Below are positions 24,701 to 36,599 of a stretch of 64,000 nucleotides of DNA, piece by piece. The position numbers were made by a program, and so were the translations under genes. Source of the stretch: Macrosoma leucophasiata (Eukaryota > Arthropoda > Insecta > Lepidoptera > Hedylidae); assembly GCA_036365455.1 (NCBI GenBank), contig JAWQUS010000008.1, positions 16,475,501-16,539,500 of the forward strand, read 5' to 3'. Positions within the stretch are counted from its first letter, which is position 1. The number at the start of each line of letters is the position of its first letter. The notes under the pieces were generated by a model. The model searched no databases, was not told the DNA's origin, and saw nothing but the letters and a program-made list of their open reading frames with translations.

Positions 24701-25508
24701 TACAAGTTATGTTTTATAACTAGGGTGCTGTGATTTAACGGTTTCGATACACATAATATGAAGTTAGTTTCACATACTCATTGAAAAAGTCGTACTCTAC
24801 AATGAAATAAATGTACTCATTATCATGCTAATGTTAACGTCTTCTTACAGGAGATTTGTTTGTAACACTAACATTAATTGAGTTTGTGTTTTCTTTTCGA
24901 CCTGTTTCTCCGCACAAAACCAATGCTCCAGACTCCAGCTCTTTTCCCGGTTCCCTTTGTTAAATTGACTGACAAATTAATGTGTCGCTTTCGGGACATT
25001 TTGCGACTTCATTTAAACAATGGACACAGTTAGATTTCAATTATAGGGAATGGAATTTTTTTGTTCTCTTCATTTCCTCATCTGAGAAAGTATAATTAAA
25101 ACACAGATTGTGCACGGATGCTGGAATGGTTATAGGGTAATTTAAGGTCTTTTTGTTATAACGAATCTTGGTCCTACCTACCAAATTTTATTATAGATGC
25201 GTATTATTGCGTCTGTCTGTTGCTTCCAATGGTAATGGTTCCAATTAAAAATAAATATACTAGGTACTTGTGCTAAACCATAGTCATACATAGCTCATAA
25301 TTTCTATCTTGTACTATTCGCACATAATGCGATTATTCTGGTGCCATCACTACTTTGCCATATTCCGCTTTATTGTTCATGTTCATTGTTGTTGCATTAG
25401 TAATAAAAGTGTTTCAGTATATTGAATTGAAGTGACTTGTCGACGTAATGAGTAGGTAGTGAGTGTTATTTTTCAATACTTGTGCTATTTGTTGAAGTAG
25501 TGTTTGTG

Positions 25509-25560
25509 TTTTTAAAATGCACCGGTAAACGTCACTCCGATTACCGGTGCATTTTTAAAA
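25509..25560. repeat. Hairpin, ~19-bp arms with ACCGGT core
   Basis: TTAAAATGCACCGGTAA pairs with TTACCGGTGCATTTTTAA across ACGTCACTCCGA-like loop bases. Confidence 0.6.
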
Positions 25561-25683
25561 AAAAATCTAGTAAGTAGAAATTTGCCTTACTGTTGAGCCG
25601 CAGTTGGCCGATATCGGCCAAGAACAATAAAATTAGAAATCATAACCAAAAAAAAAAGTCATAACCTCATAAGTACTAATAAC

Positions 25684-25790
25684 GCTACGTGCTACGCACA
25701 CAGGTGTACGTGTGACTACACGTCACTGATTGATGTCTAATGTAATGTAATAGGTAACCAAAATGAGCGTTTGTATGGAATTTTGGCAGA
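25684..25790. repeat. ~100-bp repeat, partner of 14650-14752
   Basis: CTACGTGCTACGCACACAGG...AGCGTTTGTATGGAATTTTG as in the partner. Confidence 0.6.
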
Positions 25791-26469
25791 TGTCTGTCAG
25801 TCATTTAGTCCACAACGAAATAATTTTGTTTTATATCTCGAAGAACTACGTTACTGATACTTACCTAATTGATTGTAAATAAGCAGTTAGAAAAAAACTT
25901 GGAACAACGGAATGAACATAATAATATAATATTTCGAAGGTCACATCAAACTAAGCGAACAAATGCTTGAAAACTTTTCAACTCACATTCAAACAGTCTT
26001 AGTATGCTCGAATATAATTAGATTACATCCCAAACTATTTTCAACTTTATTTGAATGCGGTAAGATTGACATCAAATTGTAATTTAAAATATGCTCGAGC
26101 ATTTTTTCCTCATTCTGAATTGCTGACACTTGCTGGCCCTTAACGTTGCATATTTTATATGTTCCTGAGTGTGTGCTTATCAATGCCTGAATAGACATAA
26201 TATCAATGTTATATGTAACTCTTAGGTATGTACTTTTGTTTTTTTTTATTATTCTACGTTTGAAGAGCTTGGTCAAAGACCATGACGCTCTATACCTTTG
26301 TTCTGCCACACCAATCAAATACACAATGCATGTGTTACGTGTTACCAAGAGAAAAGGCATGATTCAAAATCAAACGAACTTGCAAAGTGAAGATTACAAT
26401 AATTATTTGCAGCAGCTTCATTCTCCTTAATTTGTGTTTAATTATTGTACGTAATAATAATAATATATG

Positions 26470-27110
26470 GCACGGTCGACATATGTCGGGCATGCCACCG
26501 GCCGGGCGAATCTCTCAGGCATATTGTGTCTGGCTGTTCGAGTCTTGCCAATGACGAATACTTGCATAGACATAACCAGGGTTAGGTAGCCAGGATTATA
26601 CACCAGCAACTTGCAATGAAATACAACCTTGTGGCCGCGGAGGTGCCGTACTACAGGTATGCACCCGACCCAGTGCTTGAAAATGGCCATGTCACAATGT
26701 ATTGGGATAGATCTATCATCAGTGACAGGACTATTGTAGCCAATAAGCCTGATATAGTGGTGATAGATCGATTGGAGCGCCGTGCAATGATTTTTGATAT
26801 TACCGTCCCGTCATGACGAGAATCTCGTGAAGGCTGAAAAGGATAAACAAATAAAATACCTTGACTTATCTCACGAGGTTGTCGCCATGTGGGATGTGGA
26901 TTCGGCTGTCATTGTACCGGTAATCGTCACGGTTAGCGGACTCATAGCGAAGAGCCTCGACCAACACCTCAAGAAGCTCTCGCTGGGAAATTGGGCCAAG
27001 GGCTTGGTGCAGAAGGCAGTTCTTCTTGACACGGCACGCATTGTGAGGAGGTTCCTCTCCCTAAGCCCCTAACCACCGGCGGCTAGGACCCTGCTTCCGC
27101 TACCGGCGGA
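26470..27110 (+). pseudogene. LINE ORF2 C-terminal fragment (KQIKYLDLSHE type)
   Basis: The plus strand reads GCSSLANDEYLHRHNQ (a zinc-knuckle-like end), then a stop, then IIHQQLAMKYNLV, DPVLENGHVTMYWDRS and KPDIVVIDRLERR. After a one-base slip it reads NLVKAEKDKQIKYLDLSHE and TARIVRRFLSLSP. This order is known from the end of arthropod non-LTR polymerases. The reverse transcriptase domain is missing (5'-truncated). A smaller copy is at 5885-6085. Confidence 0.8.
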
Positions 27111-27159
27111 ACCTATTTTGTATGTTTTTATATAAGTTTTTTTTAACAATATGATATGA

Positions 27160-27410
27160 TATGTATCTTCACGCCAGGTCCCTAACGGGGTAGGCAGAGA
27201 GTGTAGAGCGCCAGACATCCCGGTTCTGACAAACCTCTCGTGCCTCGTCTACCTTCATCATTCTCTTCATACATGCACGCCGATTCCTAAGACTTTTGAC
27301 TCCACCATCAGACAGAACTCGACCTATTTGGTCATGGTAGGTCAGCCTTGGTCTTCCTGGGCCTCTGGAACCATCCACATTCGCATGGACAACAATATAT
27401 GTATGAAAAT
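27160..27410 (-). pseudogene. LINE ORF2 3' fragment (GPGRPRLTYHDQIG type)
   Basis: The minus strand reads GSRGPGRPRLTYHDQIGRVL, then RRACMKRMMKVDEAREVCQN and SAYPVRDLA. It is an intact stretch of the C terminus, 5'-truncated. Confidence 0.85.
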
Positions 27411-27576
27411 ATAGAAAATATGTTAAAAGCTAAATAAATGAAAATAATACTTATTTTTATATATGTGTATATTTGTTTTTGATATTTATATATGGAAAAA
27501 AATAGAAAATGAGGTTTAAAATAAATGAGTGAAATAATACTTATAAATAAATGAGAATAATACTTATTTTTATATA

Positions 27577-28844
27577 TTAGGTTGGGGAAAAAGTTTCTTC
27601 GCATTTTTTAAGATAATTCAAAACATTTTTTAATATAGTTTATTTAAATTTAACTAAAGTTAGTATGTACCATTTTGTTCGATAACCTTTTGCCCTCTTG
27701 TAGGTAGGGACATGATCCCATTGCTATAAAAATTTTGAAAATACCGCGACAAGTGGATTTGGCAGTCCTCTCGTGATGTTAACCTAACATTGCATAAAGA
27801 ATTCTGAAGAGACCGAAACAGGTGGAAATCTGAAGGTGCAAAGTCAGGACTATACGGCGGATGCATTAACACCTCCCAGCCAAACTCTCTTAATTTTTGC
27901 TGAGTGGCTATAGATGTGTGAGGTCTAGCGTTATCATGATGAAACACCACACCCCTTCTGTTGATCAATTCCGGCCGCTTTCTCTCAACTTCTTGCTTTA
28001 ATCTCATCAGTTGTTCGCAGAAGAGTTCAGAATCGATAGTCCTGCCTGGTGGTAATAGCTCATAATGAATAATTCCCACCACACACACACAACATCACCT
28101 TATTGCGAGTTAACCCGGGTTTTGCCACAGTCTGTGAAGCCTGACCGGCCTTTGACCACGACCTTTTTCGTACGTTCTTGCCGTACGTGATCCACTTTTC
28201 ATCACCAGTTATCAGCTTCTTCAAAAATGATTCGGTTTCATTACGTCGTAATAAAGAATCACAAATGAGTGCACGGTTCAGTAGGTTTCGTTCAGTGAGC
28301 TCGTGAGGTACCCAAATATCGAGCTTTTTTTTGTACCCAGCTTTTTCAAATGCGCCAAAACTGTTTTGTGATCAATTCTCAGTTCTTCAGCTACGTCGTA
28401 ACTACTGATATGTCGATCTTGCTCCACTTTTTCAAAAGTGGCATCCATTTTATCCGTAATAGGGCGACCAGAGCGAGGTGCATCTTTGACATCAAAATTT
28501 CCGGATTGAAAACGCTTAAACCAAATTTGTGCTACTCTCACAGACACTGCACTAGGTCCATTAACATCGCAAATTTTTTTCGCTGCTTGCGTTGCATTTT
28601 TACCTTTTTTTTTTAGTAAAATTTTATAATGTATCGAATTTCTTCATTAGATTCACTCATCTTGACAGTACGAAAAACAAATGAAAATCACACATTTGCC
28701 TAATTTGAATTTGGAATTATGTTCTTTAAAATTTTAACTTTCAATGATACCAAAACCAGCCACATACAAATACTACAGCCAAAGAGATTTTATTACAAGT
28801 TCATACATACTATAATGCGAAAAGACTTTTTCCCCAACCTATTA
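27577..28844 (-). mobile_element. mariner element, copy 2
   Basis: It has the same ends as copy 1, flanked by TA. It sits inside the second unit of a ~100-bp tandem repeat (27446-27576 and 28845-28935), so the empty site can be read from the first unit (CTTATTTTTATATATGTGTA). Confidence 0.93.
27660..28660 (-). pseudogene. mariner transposase, copy 2 (inactivated)
   Basis: It carries the same domains as copy 1: VAQIWFKRFQSGNFDVKDAP near the N terminus, HHDNARPHTS and YSPDFAPSDFHLF with DD34D spacing. Its lesions differ from copy 1: about 10 bases are lost near 28075, removing part of the segment before GIIHYELL, and about 12 bases are lost near 27738. The stop that kills copy 1 near its first Asp is absent here. 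The two copies therefore decayed independently. No functional enzyme is expected. Confidence 0.9.
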
Positions 28845-30184
28845 TATATATGTATATTTGTTTTTGATATTTTTACACGTAAAAAAATAGGAAATGAGGT
28901 TTAAAATAAATGAGTGAAATAATACTTATGGTTATAACATGAATCTGTAAAGATGAAGTACAAATTTCTGATTAGATCTGGCAACACTTTAGTACACAGT
29001 AGGAGTAGGCCTACTCACACTCCCACGCCAGTATAGTATTTTATCTAACTTTACTTAAATTTTCATATTTGCATCGGGTAGGATATAGTAATAAACCTTT
29101 TTCTTAAACGTTTGAACAATATGACTTTGGCAGTAAAAGTTTGGCGGTGTGCAGAATCCGAAATGACCGAATTATAATAATCGCGTGCTTAAAAAAGTGC
29201 AGGTAAATCTAGATTTGATTGATTTATTCGCATATAAATAATTTGCTTTCTTCACTTTTGGAAGTTTTCGGATTACAATCGACCAGGTTTTTACTATCAA
29301 CCAAAGACAATATACATATTAAGAACAAAACCAAAACTACTGCGGGAGGACAAAAACGTCAGAAACAATTTTACGTTATTAACAGTTCCAACAATTTCAC
29401 TAAATATGCGCTCAGCGAACAATTTCACACTGAACAGATATTGCTGCGTGGGCAGTAGAACTAACCTGATGTTAATCTCGACTGCCCACATTCGTGCTTT
29501 CCCTTCGACCACTGCGCTTTAGGCTGCGAGCCACTTTACGCTTGCCAACTGTCCGGTAGTGCAAACTGCGGCGAGACGAACCGTCTATATCCGTCCAACT
29601 AAAAATAGAACAGTCAACAATAGTCGAATATAAAAATAATATAGTCACAATATTATGTGCGGTGCGTTCCCCGTGGTCACACCGTTGGTTACACTAGTGG
29701 TACCACGGGGAATATCGAATATCGTATTCCCCGTGGTCACACCATAGTAGAGATTGACTCAATTGTCGATAAGAACGAAAATAAATTGTATAATAATTGT
29801 ACTCAATTCGGGTACTACGTCTGAACGAACCAAAAAGAATGGACCGTAGTCCATTCGGCCGTAATCAAAAAACGTCTACGTCCCAACGGCCATAAAATAA
29901 TCGTCATAAAATAATTTAAAAGTACAGTCGCACACAAGCGTAACAGTCGTATGGTTTATAAATTTTCACTACAAAATATTTACATATTTAAAGTAGTATT
30001 TAATCTAATAGTTGTAATCTAAGTACGCAAAATCGTTAACATCTTCGTTTCTAGTTGGCACGACTTCAGGTACCTAACTCAACAATGACCCTTTCTTATC
30101 AACCAATCACAAGCATGCAGTTTATCTGTTACGTCAGAGAAGTGGCGAAAAGAAGGTTCATAATAATATGCAATCAGTGTTTTT

Positions 30185-30680
30185 AAGGTTCCGTAGTGAA
30201 CAAGTAACCCTTATAATTTCGCCATGTCTGTCTGTCTGTCTGTCCGTCTGCGGTTTAGCGCAAAAACTATTGGTACTAGAGACTTGAAATTTGGTACACC
30301 TTAATCACGCCTACAAAGAAATAATATATAGAGATAATAAAACATGAAAAATAAAATTATTTAGGGTATTTTTTTTTATTTTTCTATATAGTGTGGGATT
30401 TTGTTGGATAGATCTTTCAAAAATGCTAAGGGTGTGCTAACATCATTTTGGATTTAGTTAACTGTTCGTGACTTATTAAGCTTTAAAGTGCCAATTTTCA
30501 TTAGAGTCAAGTGGGACACTTGCCACCCCCCCCCCCCCCTTTACCAACTAAACGGTTGTTGTTAGAAATTCAAACGTTGCGGCAATAGTACCTACATATA
30601 ACGAAATTAAAAGGAAAATTATCACACCTAAGTTGGCTTTACAAGTTTGCGAGTAATAGTCCACCAAATATAATACTTGA
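30185..30680. repeat. ~450-bp repeat, partner of 33985-34440
   Basis: Both begin with (GTCT)n, then GCGCAAAAACTATTG.TACTA-like text, then GTTCGTGACTTATTAAGCTT and AAACGGTTGTTGTTAGAAAT, and end GGCTTTACAAGTTTGCGAGT. This copy includes a run of 14 C (30526-30539). Confidence 0.8.
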
Positions 30681-30939
30681 AATTTTTGGACAACGCCATA
30701 GAAAATATATTTTTTTTTTTTCATTACATTAATCAATTGTACTATTTATTTTTCGCAATGCGAGTGAATTTTAGAATTTGGAGGTTCGATTCCTGCCCGA
30801 AGTAAATTATTTCTTTCCGTGATTTTCTTTAATTTCTACATTAATCAAACCTAAAAAATTCGAAACACTACACTGCGCGTGGCCCACGCACTTGACCGAG
30901 CTTTTTTTGTCAATATGTTTAAGTGGTTGATTAGTTTTA

Positions 30940-30993
30940 CATATGTATCTTCCTGCCAGGTCCCTAACGGGGTAGGCAGAGAGTGTAGAGCAT
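30940..30993 (-). mobile_element. Very short LINE 3' tail
   Basis: CAGGTCCCTAACGGGGTAGG plus a few bases, identical to the end of the WFGHIERM LINE family; extreme 5' truncation. Confidence 0.7.
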
Positions 30994-32015
30994 TGTTTTT
31001 ATAAAGAAAATAATACAAATTTAAGAAAAAAATTAAGACTTAAGCGTTTCAATTTATAACTTTTGCACTCGAATGTACTCCATGTATACATTTGTTAACA
31101 ATATTTTATGATCGGTCCGTTGAGACGTAGACGATTTTTGATTACGGCCGAATGGACGTAGTACCCCTCAACTCGACCAGTATTTTTTTCAATAATAAAA
31201 TTTCTGTCAAATATTTTGTTTTTTTTTAAACTGAAACTGAACAAAGTAGCCTTACCTTATCTAATGTACGTTTTAGGTTATGAATAAGGGGATTAGAGTT
31301 AAACCTTATATTACACCTTCAATTAATTGTCGTCAGTAGGTCTATTTCAAAAACAAAAATGTCATAGTAGCAGTATGGTGACATATTGTAGTCATACAAA
31401 AATCACATAATGAGTATTTTTCCATGATTCTTCGTATTTTTCTCTATCTTTTGATATAGTGTATAAGGCGCGAGCGTTAAAGGTCTAAACAGTACCGTAT
31501 TGTAAGTTGTAAGTAACAAAATTTACGGAAGTACTAATGGGTATAGAAAGCTATCCATAAAACAAAGATATATGCCATCACGAACTTTTCAGGAATCACT
31601 CTATCTATTCGTGAAAACGGCATGAAAATCTATTTATTATATCTAATAAATTTAATAGGTATTTTAGAAATTTTCGTGAGAAAAACGCGCATGAAATAAA
31701 TTTAGTTCTTACGCGTTGCACTCATTGACGGCGGCACCCGACTGTTTTTTTTAAATGTTAACTATTTTAAGGCCATGGCTTAAACGTTAATTGTATGGCA
31801 AACGGCTTTTTCCGAGTCATCTAGTATGTAATTATGTAAGTTCAACGTCGCAGAACTTTTACAGACGGACAGACAGATTCAGGGGTGATCATAGTTCAAT
31901 TTGGGTTACGGAACCATAAAAAGGACCGATGCATTCAGTTAAAAGAATGCTTAACCGCCGTAGATATCTATAAAATATCTTCTGCGAATGATTGAACGTG
32001 CTTGATTGTCCCCAG

Positions 32016-32161
32016 AAGTGCGAACCGATGCCGGCGGAGGAGCCGCCGGCGATGACGATGACCCAGACGAAGATGACGAAGACTGCTGCGATGAGTGCAC
32101 CAGCGCCTGTCCCGGACCAGTCCACGCTGTGTGCAAGTCCCATCGATTTAACAACCTCAAT
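32016..32161 (+). CDS. Adenylyl cyclase, acidic/Cys-rich tail exon (exon 2)
   Basis: The acceptor is GTCCCCAG|AAGTG and the donor CTCAAT|GTGAGT. The exon enters at phase 1 and leaves at phase 0. It begins with a Gly/Ala turn, then an acidic block (DDDDPDEDDED), then five cysteines (CC, C, C, C) and ends with CKSHRFNNLN. Joined to the exon at 47982 it reads SHRFNNLN+VEMLYQRYFLRMNQ. That is the signature just before the first membrane span of animal adenylyl cyclases (consensus around LYQRYF..LNQ). The wording resembles the AC5/6 group more than the others, but that subtype is a memory-based guess. The acidic and Cys-rich section is not something I recognise as conserved. Cytosolic. Confidence 0.88.
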
Positions 32162-32194
32162 GTGAGTATGCCAGTACTTCAATTTGTATAAAAG

Positions 32195-32345
32195 TGGATT
32201 TGCGCAATGCGAGGCATGGAGCGAACACCCCTCTCAACGAACTGCTTCGAGTAAGCACTGGCCTCACCAGTAATATGAGCGTCCATTAGACAACACATTG
32301 CGAGGCACGCGATGAGCGCCATGCGCGACGCATTCCTCTGAACGC
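32195..32345. repeat. GC-rich repeat, inverted partner at 63080-63230
   Basis: CGAGTAAGCACTGGCCTCAC, ATATGAGCGTCCATT, ACATTGCGAGGCACGCGATG and GAGCGCC appear in reverse complement at 63080-63230 with about 80 % agreement by eye. Starts 33 bases after the exon 2 donor. Confidence 0.6.
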
Positions 32346-33984
32346 GCCTTAACCTAACCTATTTTCAGTTAGAAACAAAGTACAGTGCTCAACAATAAAT
32401 ATTGCACATCGAGCCTAGGAAGGAGACTTCGGCTTATTTCAGGTCTATAGGGCGTTATCTCTACCCATTTAAGAAGAACTTAATGTTAAAGTCATTTAAC
32501 GTGTGTATCAAATTTAAACCCGGCCAATTTATAATTATTAACCAAATTAGCTGTGATAGACAAAACCACAGACACACGACATACAAGTGATCCTGTAGAG
32601 GTGCATATTTTTTTCCTTTTTGAAGTTCCTAAAAACGTCTATTTATTGTAGTCCTTGCAATTTACGTGTACAGCCGTCGCTTGGTTGTAGTTAGAGGTGT
32701 ACCTACACGTACAATGTGTCAGTGTGGGTGCCTTACAGAACGACCAAACACGTTCCCGTTCTCGCACACATACATTTGCATTGCATTCACATGTGATTAA
32801 ATATCAAAAGCACAAACAAGCGCGCATCGCGCACGATACCTTGTAAAGGTACCTAAAAATATATCCCCATGGCTTAAATGAGATATAAGGTAATTAATGT
32901 AGGCTGGCCAAGAACATACATATCTACTGAGTTAAATGAAAAAAGACAAAAGGTAGATTGACGAAAAGACACGACGATGTTTACTAATAAGGGTTTATTT
33001 AGAATCTTAAAACGTAATTCTTATTACTATGTATAACATTAAATTTATCTAACCCTTACTATCATACAGGTACGCAAAATCTAATAACTAAGTGCATTCA
33101 TGTATAAACCCGCAATCCTTATATTATGTTCCCGTATCTCGTAGAAAAAGGTTACAAACATCGAGCACATTTCCAAATTTCGAGGACGATACCGAGAGAT
33201 GTTTGTAAGTAAAAATGTAAAAAAAAAGTAATAACACGTATTCCTTGATCCGCGAATTATGTTCAAGATCTAAGAAAATATTTTTCCACCTCTTGCTACA
33301 AATACTTTATACCCAAGGTAATAATATAACTTATTCTTCACAAAATTTGAACAAGCGAGTTTTTCATAATTTCATAAAAAGTAAGTACCTACATCTGAAA
33401 TAATGAGATAACGTAAACCTGCAATGTACTCGGTTGTTTGTGGCTTTATTGTTTTAGTGGCAAAAGTTAGCCTAGTTGAGAATTGCGAAGTGTCTTAACA
33501 ATTCCAAGTAATTACTTTACATTTACATGGATCCAGTGGTGCAAGGGAATAGTGCAAACTCTCTGACATCCCGATTAGAAAATCGAGTTATAATCATCAT
33601 AAAACATGAACTGAAATCACACGTTTAATTTAATATTTTTTATTTAAGAAATAAGTTGTCCTCAATTTGTACGAACAGTATGCACACCCTATGCATACTT
33701 ACACTACCTCTACCTACGGCCGCACATAATACACGAACCTACTCATACACGCACACTGTAGCAATGTGAGGTAGCGTAACCTGAGTAACCTTATTTAAAA
33801 CTTGCTAGTAACAAGATTAATATCCACTATTTTATTTCTTCAATTATAATTTGGAATAAAAAGCACGTTTCAACGAACTATAATAAACTTGTTGAGACTA
33901 TTAACTACTATTACTACTAAAATTGTAATTAATTTTCAGACAAAATATTACCTATATCAAAAATGCCTGAAATCTATTCGGTTG

Positions 33985-34440
33985 CGCCATGTCCGTCTGT
34001 CTGTCTGTCCGTCCTCGGCTTAGCGCAAAAACTATTGACACTAGAGACTTGAAATTTGGCACAAGTATACAACTTAATCACGCCAACAAAGTGGTGGAAT
34101 AAAAACATGTTCTTTACCTCCCCTATATATGTAACACGCGGATTTTTTTTTTCGTTTTCTATAATATAGTGTGTGATATCGTTGGATAGGTCTTTCAAAA
34201 ATGTTAGGGGTATTTAAACATCATTTTTTGATTCAGATAACTGTTCGTGACTTATTAAGCTTTAAAGGGTCAATTTTCGTTGGAGTCAAGTGTCCCCCGC
34301 CCTACCGACTAAACGGTTGTTGTTAGAAATTCAAACGTTACGGCAATAGTAGCCGTATATAATGAAATTAAAAGGAAAACTATCACACTTAAGTTGGCTT
34401 TACAAGTTTGCGAGTAATAATCGACCAAATGTATTTTTTA
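33985..34440. repeat. ~450-bp repeat, partner of 30185-30680
   Basis: Same order of phrases as the partner with small indels. The C-run is replaced by CCCCCGCCC. Confidence 0.8.
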
Positions 34441-34655
34441 CTCAAAAAATTCGAATAAATCCATAACAATTTCGCAATAGATGACGCTGGGCGTCTTTTA
34501 CATCGCGCATACGAAATTATACATATTTGGTTCATAGGCACGAAAAGCCTTATATTGCGTTGTTTAGGCTGGAGCGCCCTCTGCGCTCGCCGATTGCCCG
34601 GTGAAGTAGACTAGTGCCGTCTCGAGACAGCCGCCTACACAAAGCCCGATCTAAT

Positions 34656-34682
34656 AAAAAAAAAAAAAAAAAAAAAAAAAAA
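34656..34682. repeat. Poly-A run, 27 bases
   Basis: Uninterrupted A after CCCGATCTAAT. It could be the tail of a plus-strand retroposon whose body (from about 34520) I do not recognise. Confidence 0.9.
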
Positions 34683-34787
34683 TACTGCTTTGTTGTAGTT
34701 GTAGTTTAAAGTACATACACTTCTCGAAGTATTACTTTTGTTCACTTCGTCTGAGTTCGTCTTCGTATTTCGAAGGATTTTATTTTT

Positions 34788-35930
34788 CGGCATCTTTCTT
34801 TCTTCTTTAATTCAAGGCGAATTATGAATGGATTAGGTTTTTTATAAATTACTTCGTTGTACAAGTATGTTTGTGGCCGTTTTGTATTAAATACCAGAAT
34901 GAACTATGTATGTACTGAATATGATTCTGTGTTTGAAAAATTTATACGTTTTCCTCCCACAAATTCTGTTAGGACACTTAAAAATCACCATGTAAAAAAT
35001 GTTCACGTTATAGATTAAACTTTTAAATTTTTGACTAACTCTGGCACTACTTTCATAACTGCGTTATAAAATGTAGATACCTTCATTGTTGGTACAAAGT
35101 CTTTACATTCTTCTTATTTTCTGCAAGAGTGACATTTTTTTTTTAATATTTGCTATAATATTGTTTGCAAGCGGAGTTGCAAAAACATGATTTGGTCCAT
35201 TCAATATATCTTTTTTGCGATCCATTACTTTCTCGGTAAATGTTCTAGTTCATCCAACTTTGTGCAGCAGTTGCTTAGTAAGTGATTAGTGCATTCTATT
35301 TTCTCTACCACAACACTTCGATACGGATTAGTATCCACACTTTTGTAAGTACTGGAATCTCCATCCGCGAATAATTTAGAATATATGATACCATACATTT
35401 CTACAGAGCTTTTAAAACCTTCAGTTAGGTATTGGCTAATAATGCCTCCATTCCACTTGAAGAACCACTGTGGTTCTTGAAACAGACGTGTTCTGAGCAA
35501 GATTTTTTTCAATTTGGTTCTCTCGCACAGATCATGCAGTAGGTATTTATTTTTTATTGCCATACATAACCCTTTTTTTAATTTTGTGTCCAATTATTAC
35601 AGCAGCTCCTGATGAGGCAGTATAGTTATTCTATAAGATCAACATGCATCAGCCATTATGGAGACAATTGGTACCCCGTTATCGTCTACGTTACGGTTTT
35701 GTACTGCTAAATCGTATTCCTCCTTTGTAGCTTCATTCATGCACTTCTGTTTTGCCAATTCCCACAATTTACAAACCTTTGTTTGACATTTAGCATATAG
35801 ATTCTTAGACATACGAGGGAAGCTGTAACCTGTTCTAATCCTGAGTAACCAGTACACCTATCAACATAAACTGACACTGCTGTTTCGTTAAGGTTCAGGT
35901 CTTTCAATAATATTATCACTCTCTTCACAA
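34788..35930 (-). pseudogene. MULE-type transposase relic
   Basis: The minus strand gives, from N to C: CQTKVCKLWELAKQKCMNEA, NGVPIVSIMADAC, then IKNKYLLHDLCERTK, WNGGIISQ..TEGFKSSVEM, LFADGDSSTYKSV and VEKIECTNHLLSNCCTKL. Further on (34950) comes VGGKRINFSN. I recognise this order from Mutator-like proteins widespread in arthropods, where DGDSS contributes a catalytic Asp. At least three frame breaks. The far C-terminal part (34788-35075) is repeated at 36180-36475. Confidence 0.65.
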
Positions 35931-36179
35931 TTTTTTACGTTTAATTCGATATTACACATTTTGCAAAGAAAAGTGAATTGTGAATGCAAACCCTTTTTTG
36001 ATCTCTTAAAAGTTGTAAGTGGTTACAACCACAACCTATTGGTGAGTTAATTATGTGTAGATATTTTTTGCAAATTCGCAATCAGTTTCATTTATATCTG
36101 GTTTTGGGGAAAAATATCAATAGTTTTTGTCCACAACTGATTTGGAATGAACACTTTACTTGAAAGATTTTTTTTTCGA

Positions 36180-36475
36180 AATCTTTCTTTCTTCTTTAAT
36201 TCAAGGCGTATTATGAATGGATTAGGTTTTTTTTATAAATTACTTCGTTGTTGAAGGACGTTTGTGGCCGTTTCGTATTAAATGCCACAACACAACGGAC
36301 GATGCACAAAGATCTGAACATGATTCTCTGTTTGAAAAATTGATACGTTTTCCTCCCACAAATTAAGCTACGACTCTGTTAAAAATCTCCGCTATATTAC
36401 TGTTCACGTTATAGATTAAACTTTATAATGATTGACTAACTCTGGCTCGACTTTCATAACTGCGTTATAAAAACA
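36180..36475 (-). pseudogene. Second copy of the MULE C-terminal segment
   Basis: Roughly 290 bases match 34788-35075, including TTCAAGGCG.ATTATGAATGG and ACGTTTTCCTCCCACAAATT (VGGKRINF on the minus strand). A direct repeat about 1.4 kb from its partner, so part of the element was duplicated or two copies lie in tandem. Confidence 0.7.
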
Positions 36476-36599
36476 AAGTTGAAATAAAACTATTTTTATG
36501 GATTTATCTCGCGTATATTAAACTAAAATGATTTTAAACAAAGCGTATATTAAACAAAGTTTTCTCTACATTCTTCTCATTTTCTACATCAGTGACATT

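Larger units (their letters stand above)
29810..31166. mobile_element. Possible DNA transposon with GGGTACTACGTC inverted ends
   Basis: 29852-29890 (CATTCGGCCGTAATCAAAAA...CGTCTACGTC) is inverted at 31117-31157. Both sides are capped by GGGTACTACGTC, with about 30 extra bases in the left arm. The interior carries the repeat at 30185-30680 and a LINE tail. I saw no clear target duplication. Confidence 0.5.
3494..32015 (+). other. Intron 1 of the adenylyl cyclase gene
   Basis: About 28.5 kb between the donor at 3494 and the acceptor at 32014-32015. The identified elements are listed separately. The stretches 3494-5880, 8400-9820, 10290-12890, 13870-14320, 20040-21700 and 24700-26440 are AT-rich and hold nothing I can identify beyond short repeats; 4561-4616 is a weak hairpin. 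A tRNA-like phrase (GGTAGCTTAGTCGGTAAAGC) at about 5185 lacks a second half. Confidence 0.75.

Noticed and set aside
25989..26360. 123-codon minus-strand frame as a gene
   Set aside because: No recognisable motif, low-complexity neighbours, and overlapping frames on the other strand; length is within chance for this much DNA.
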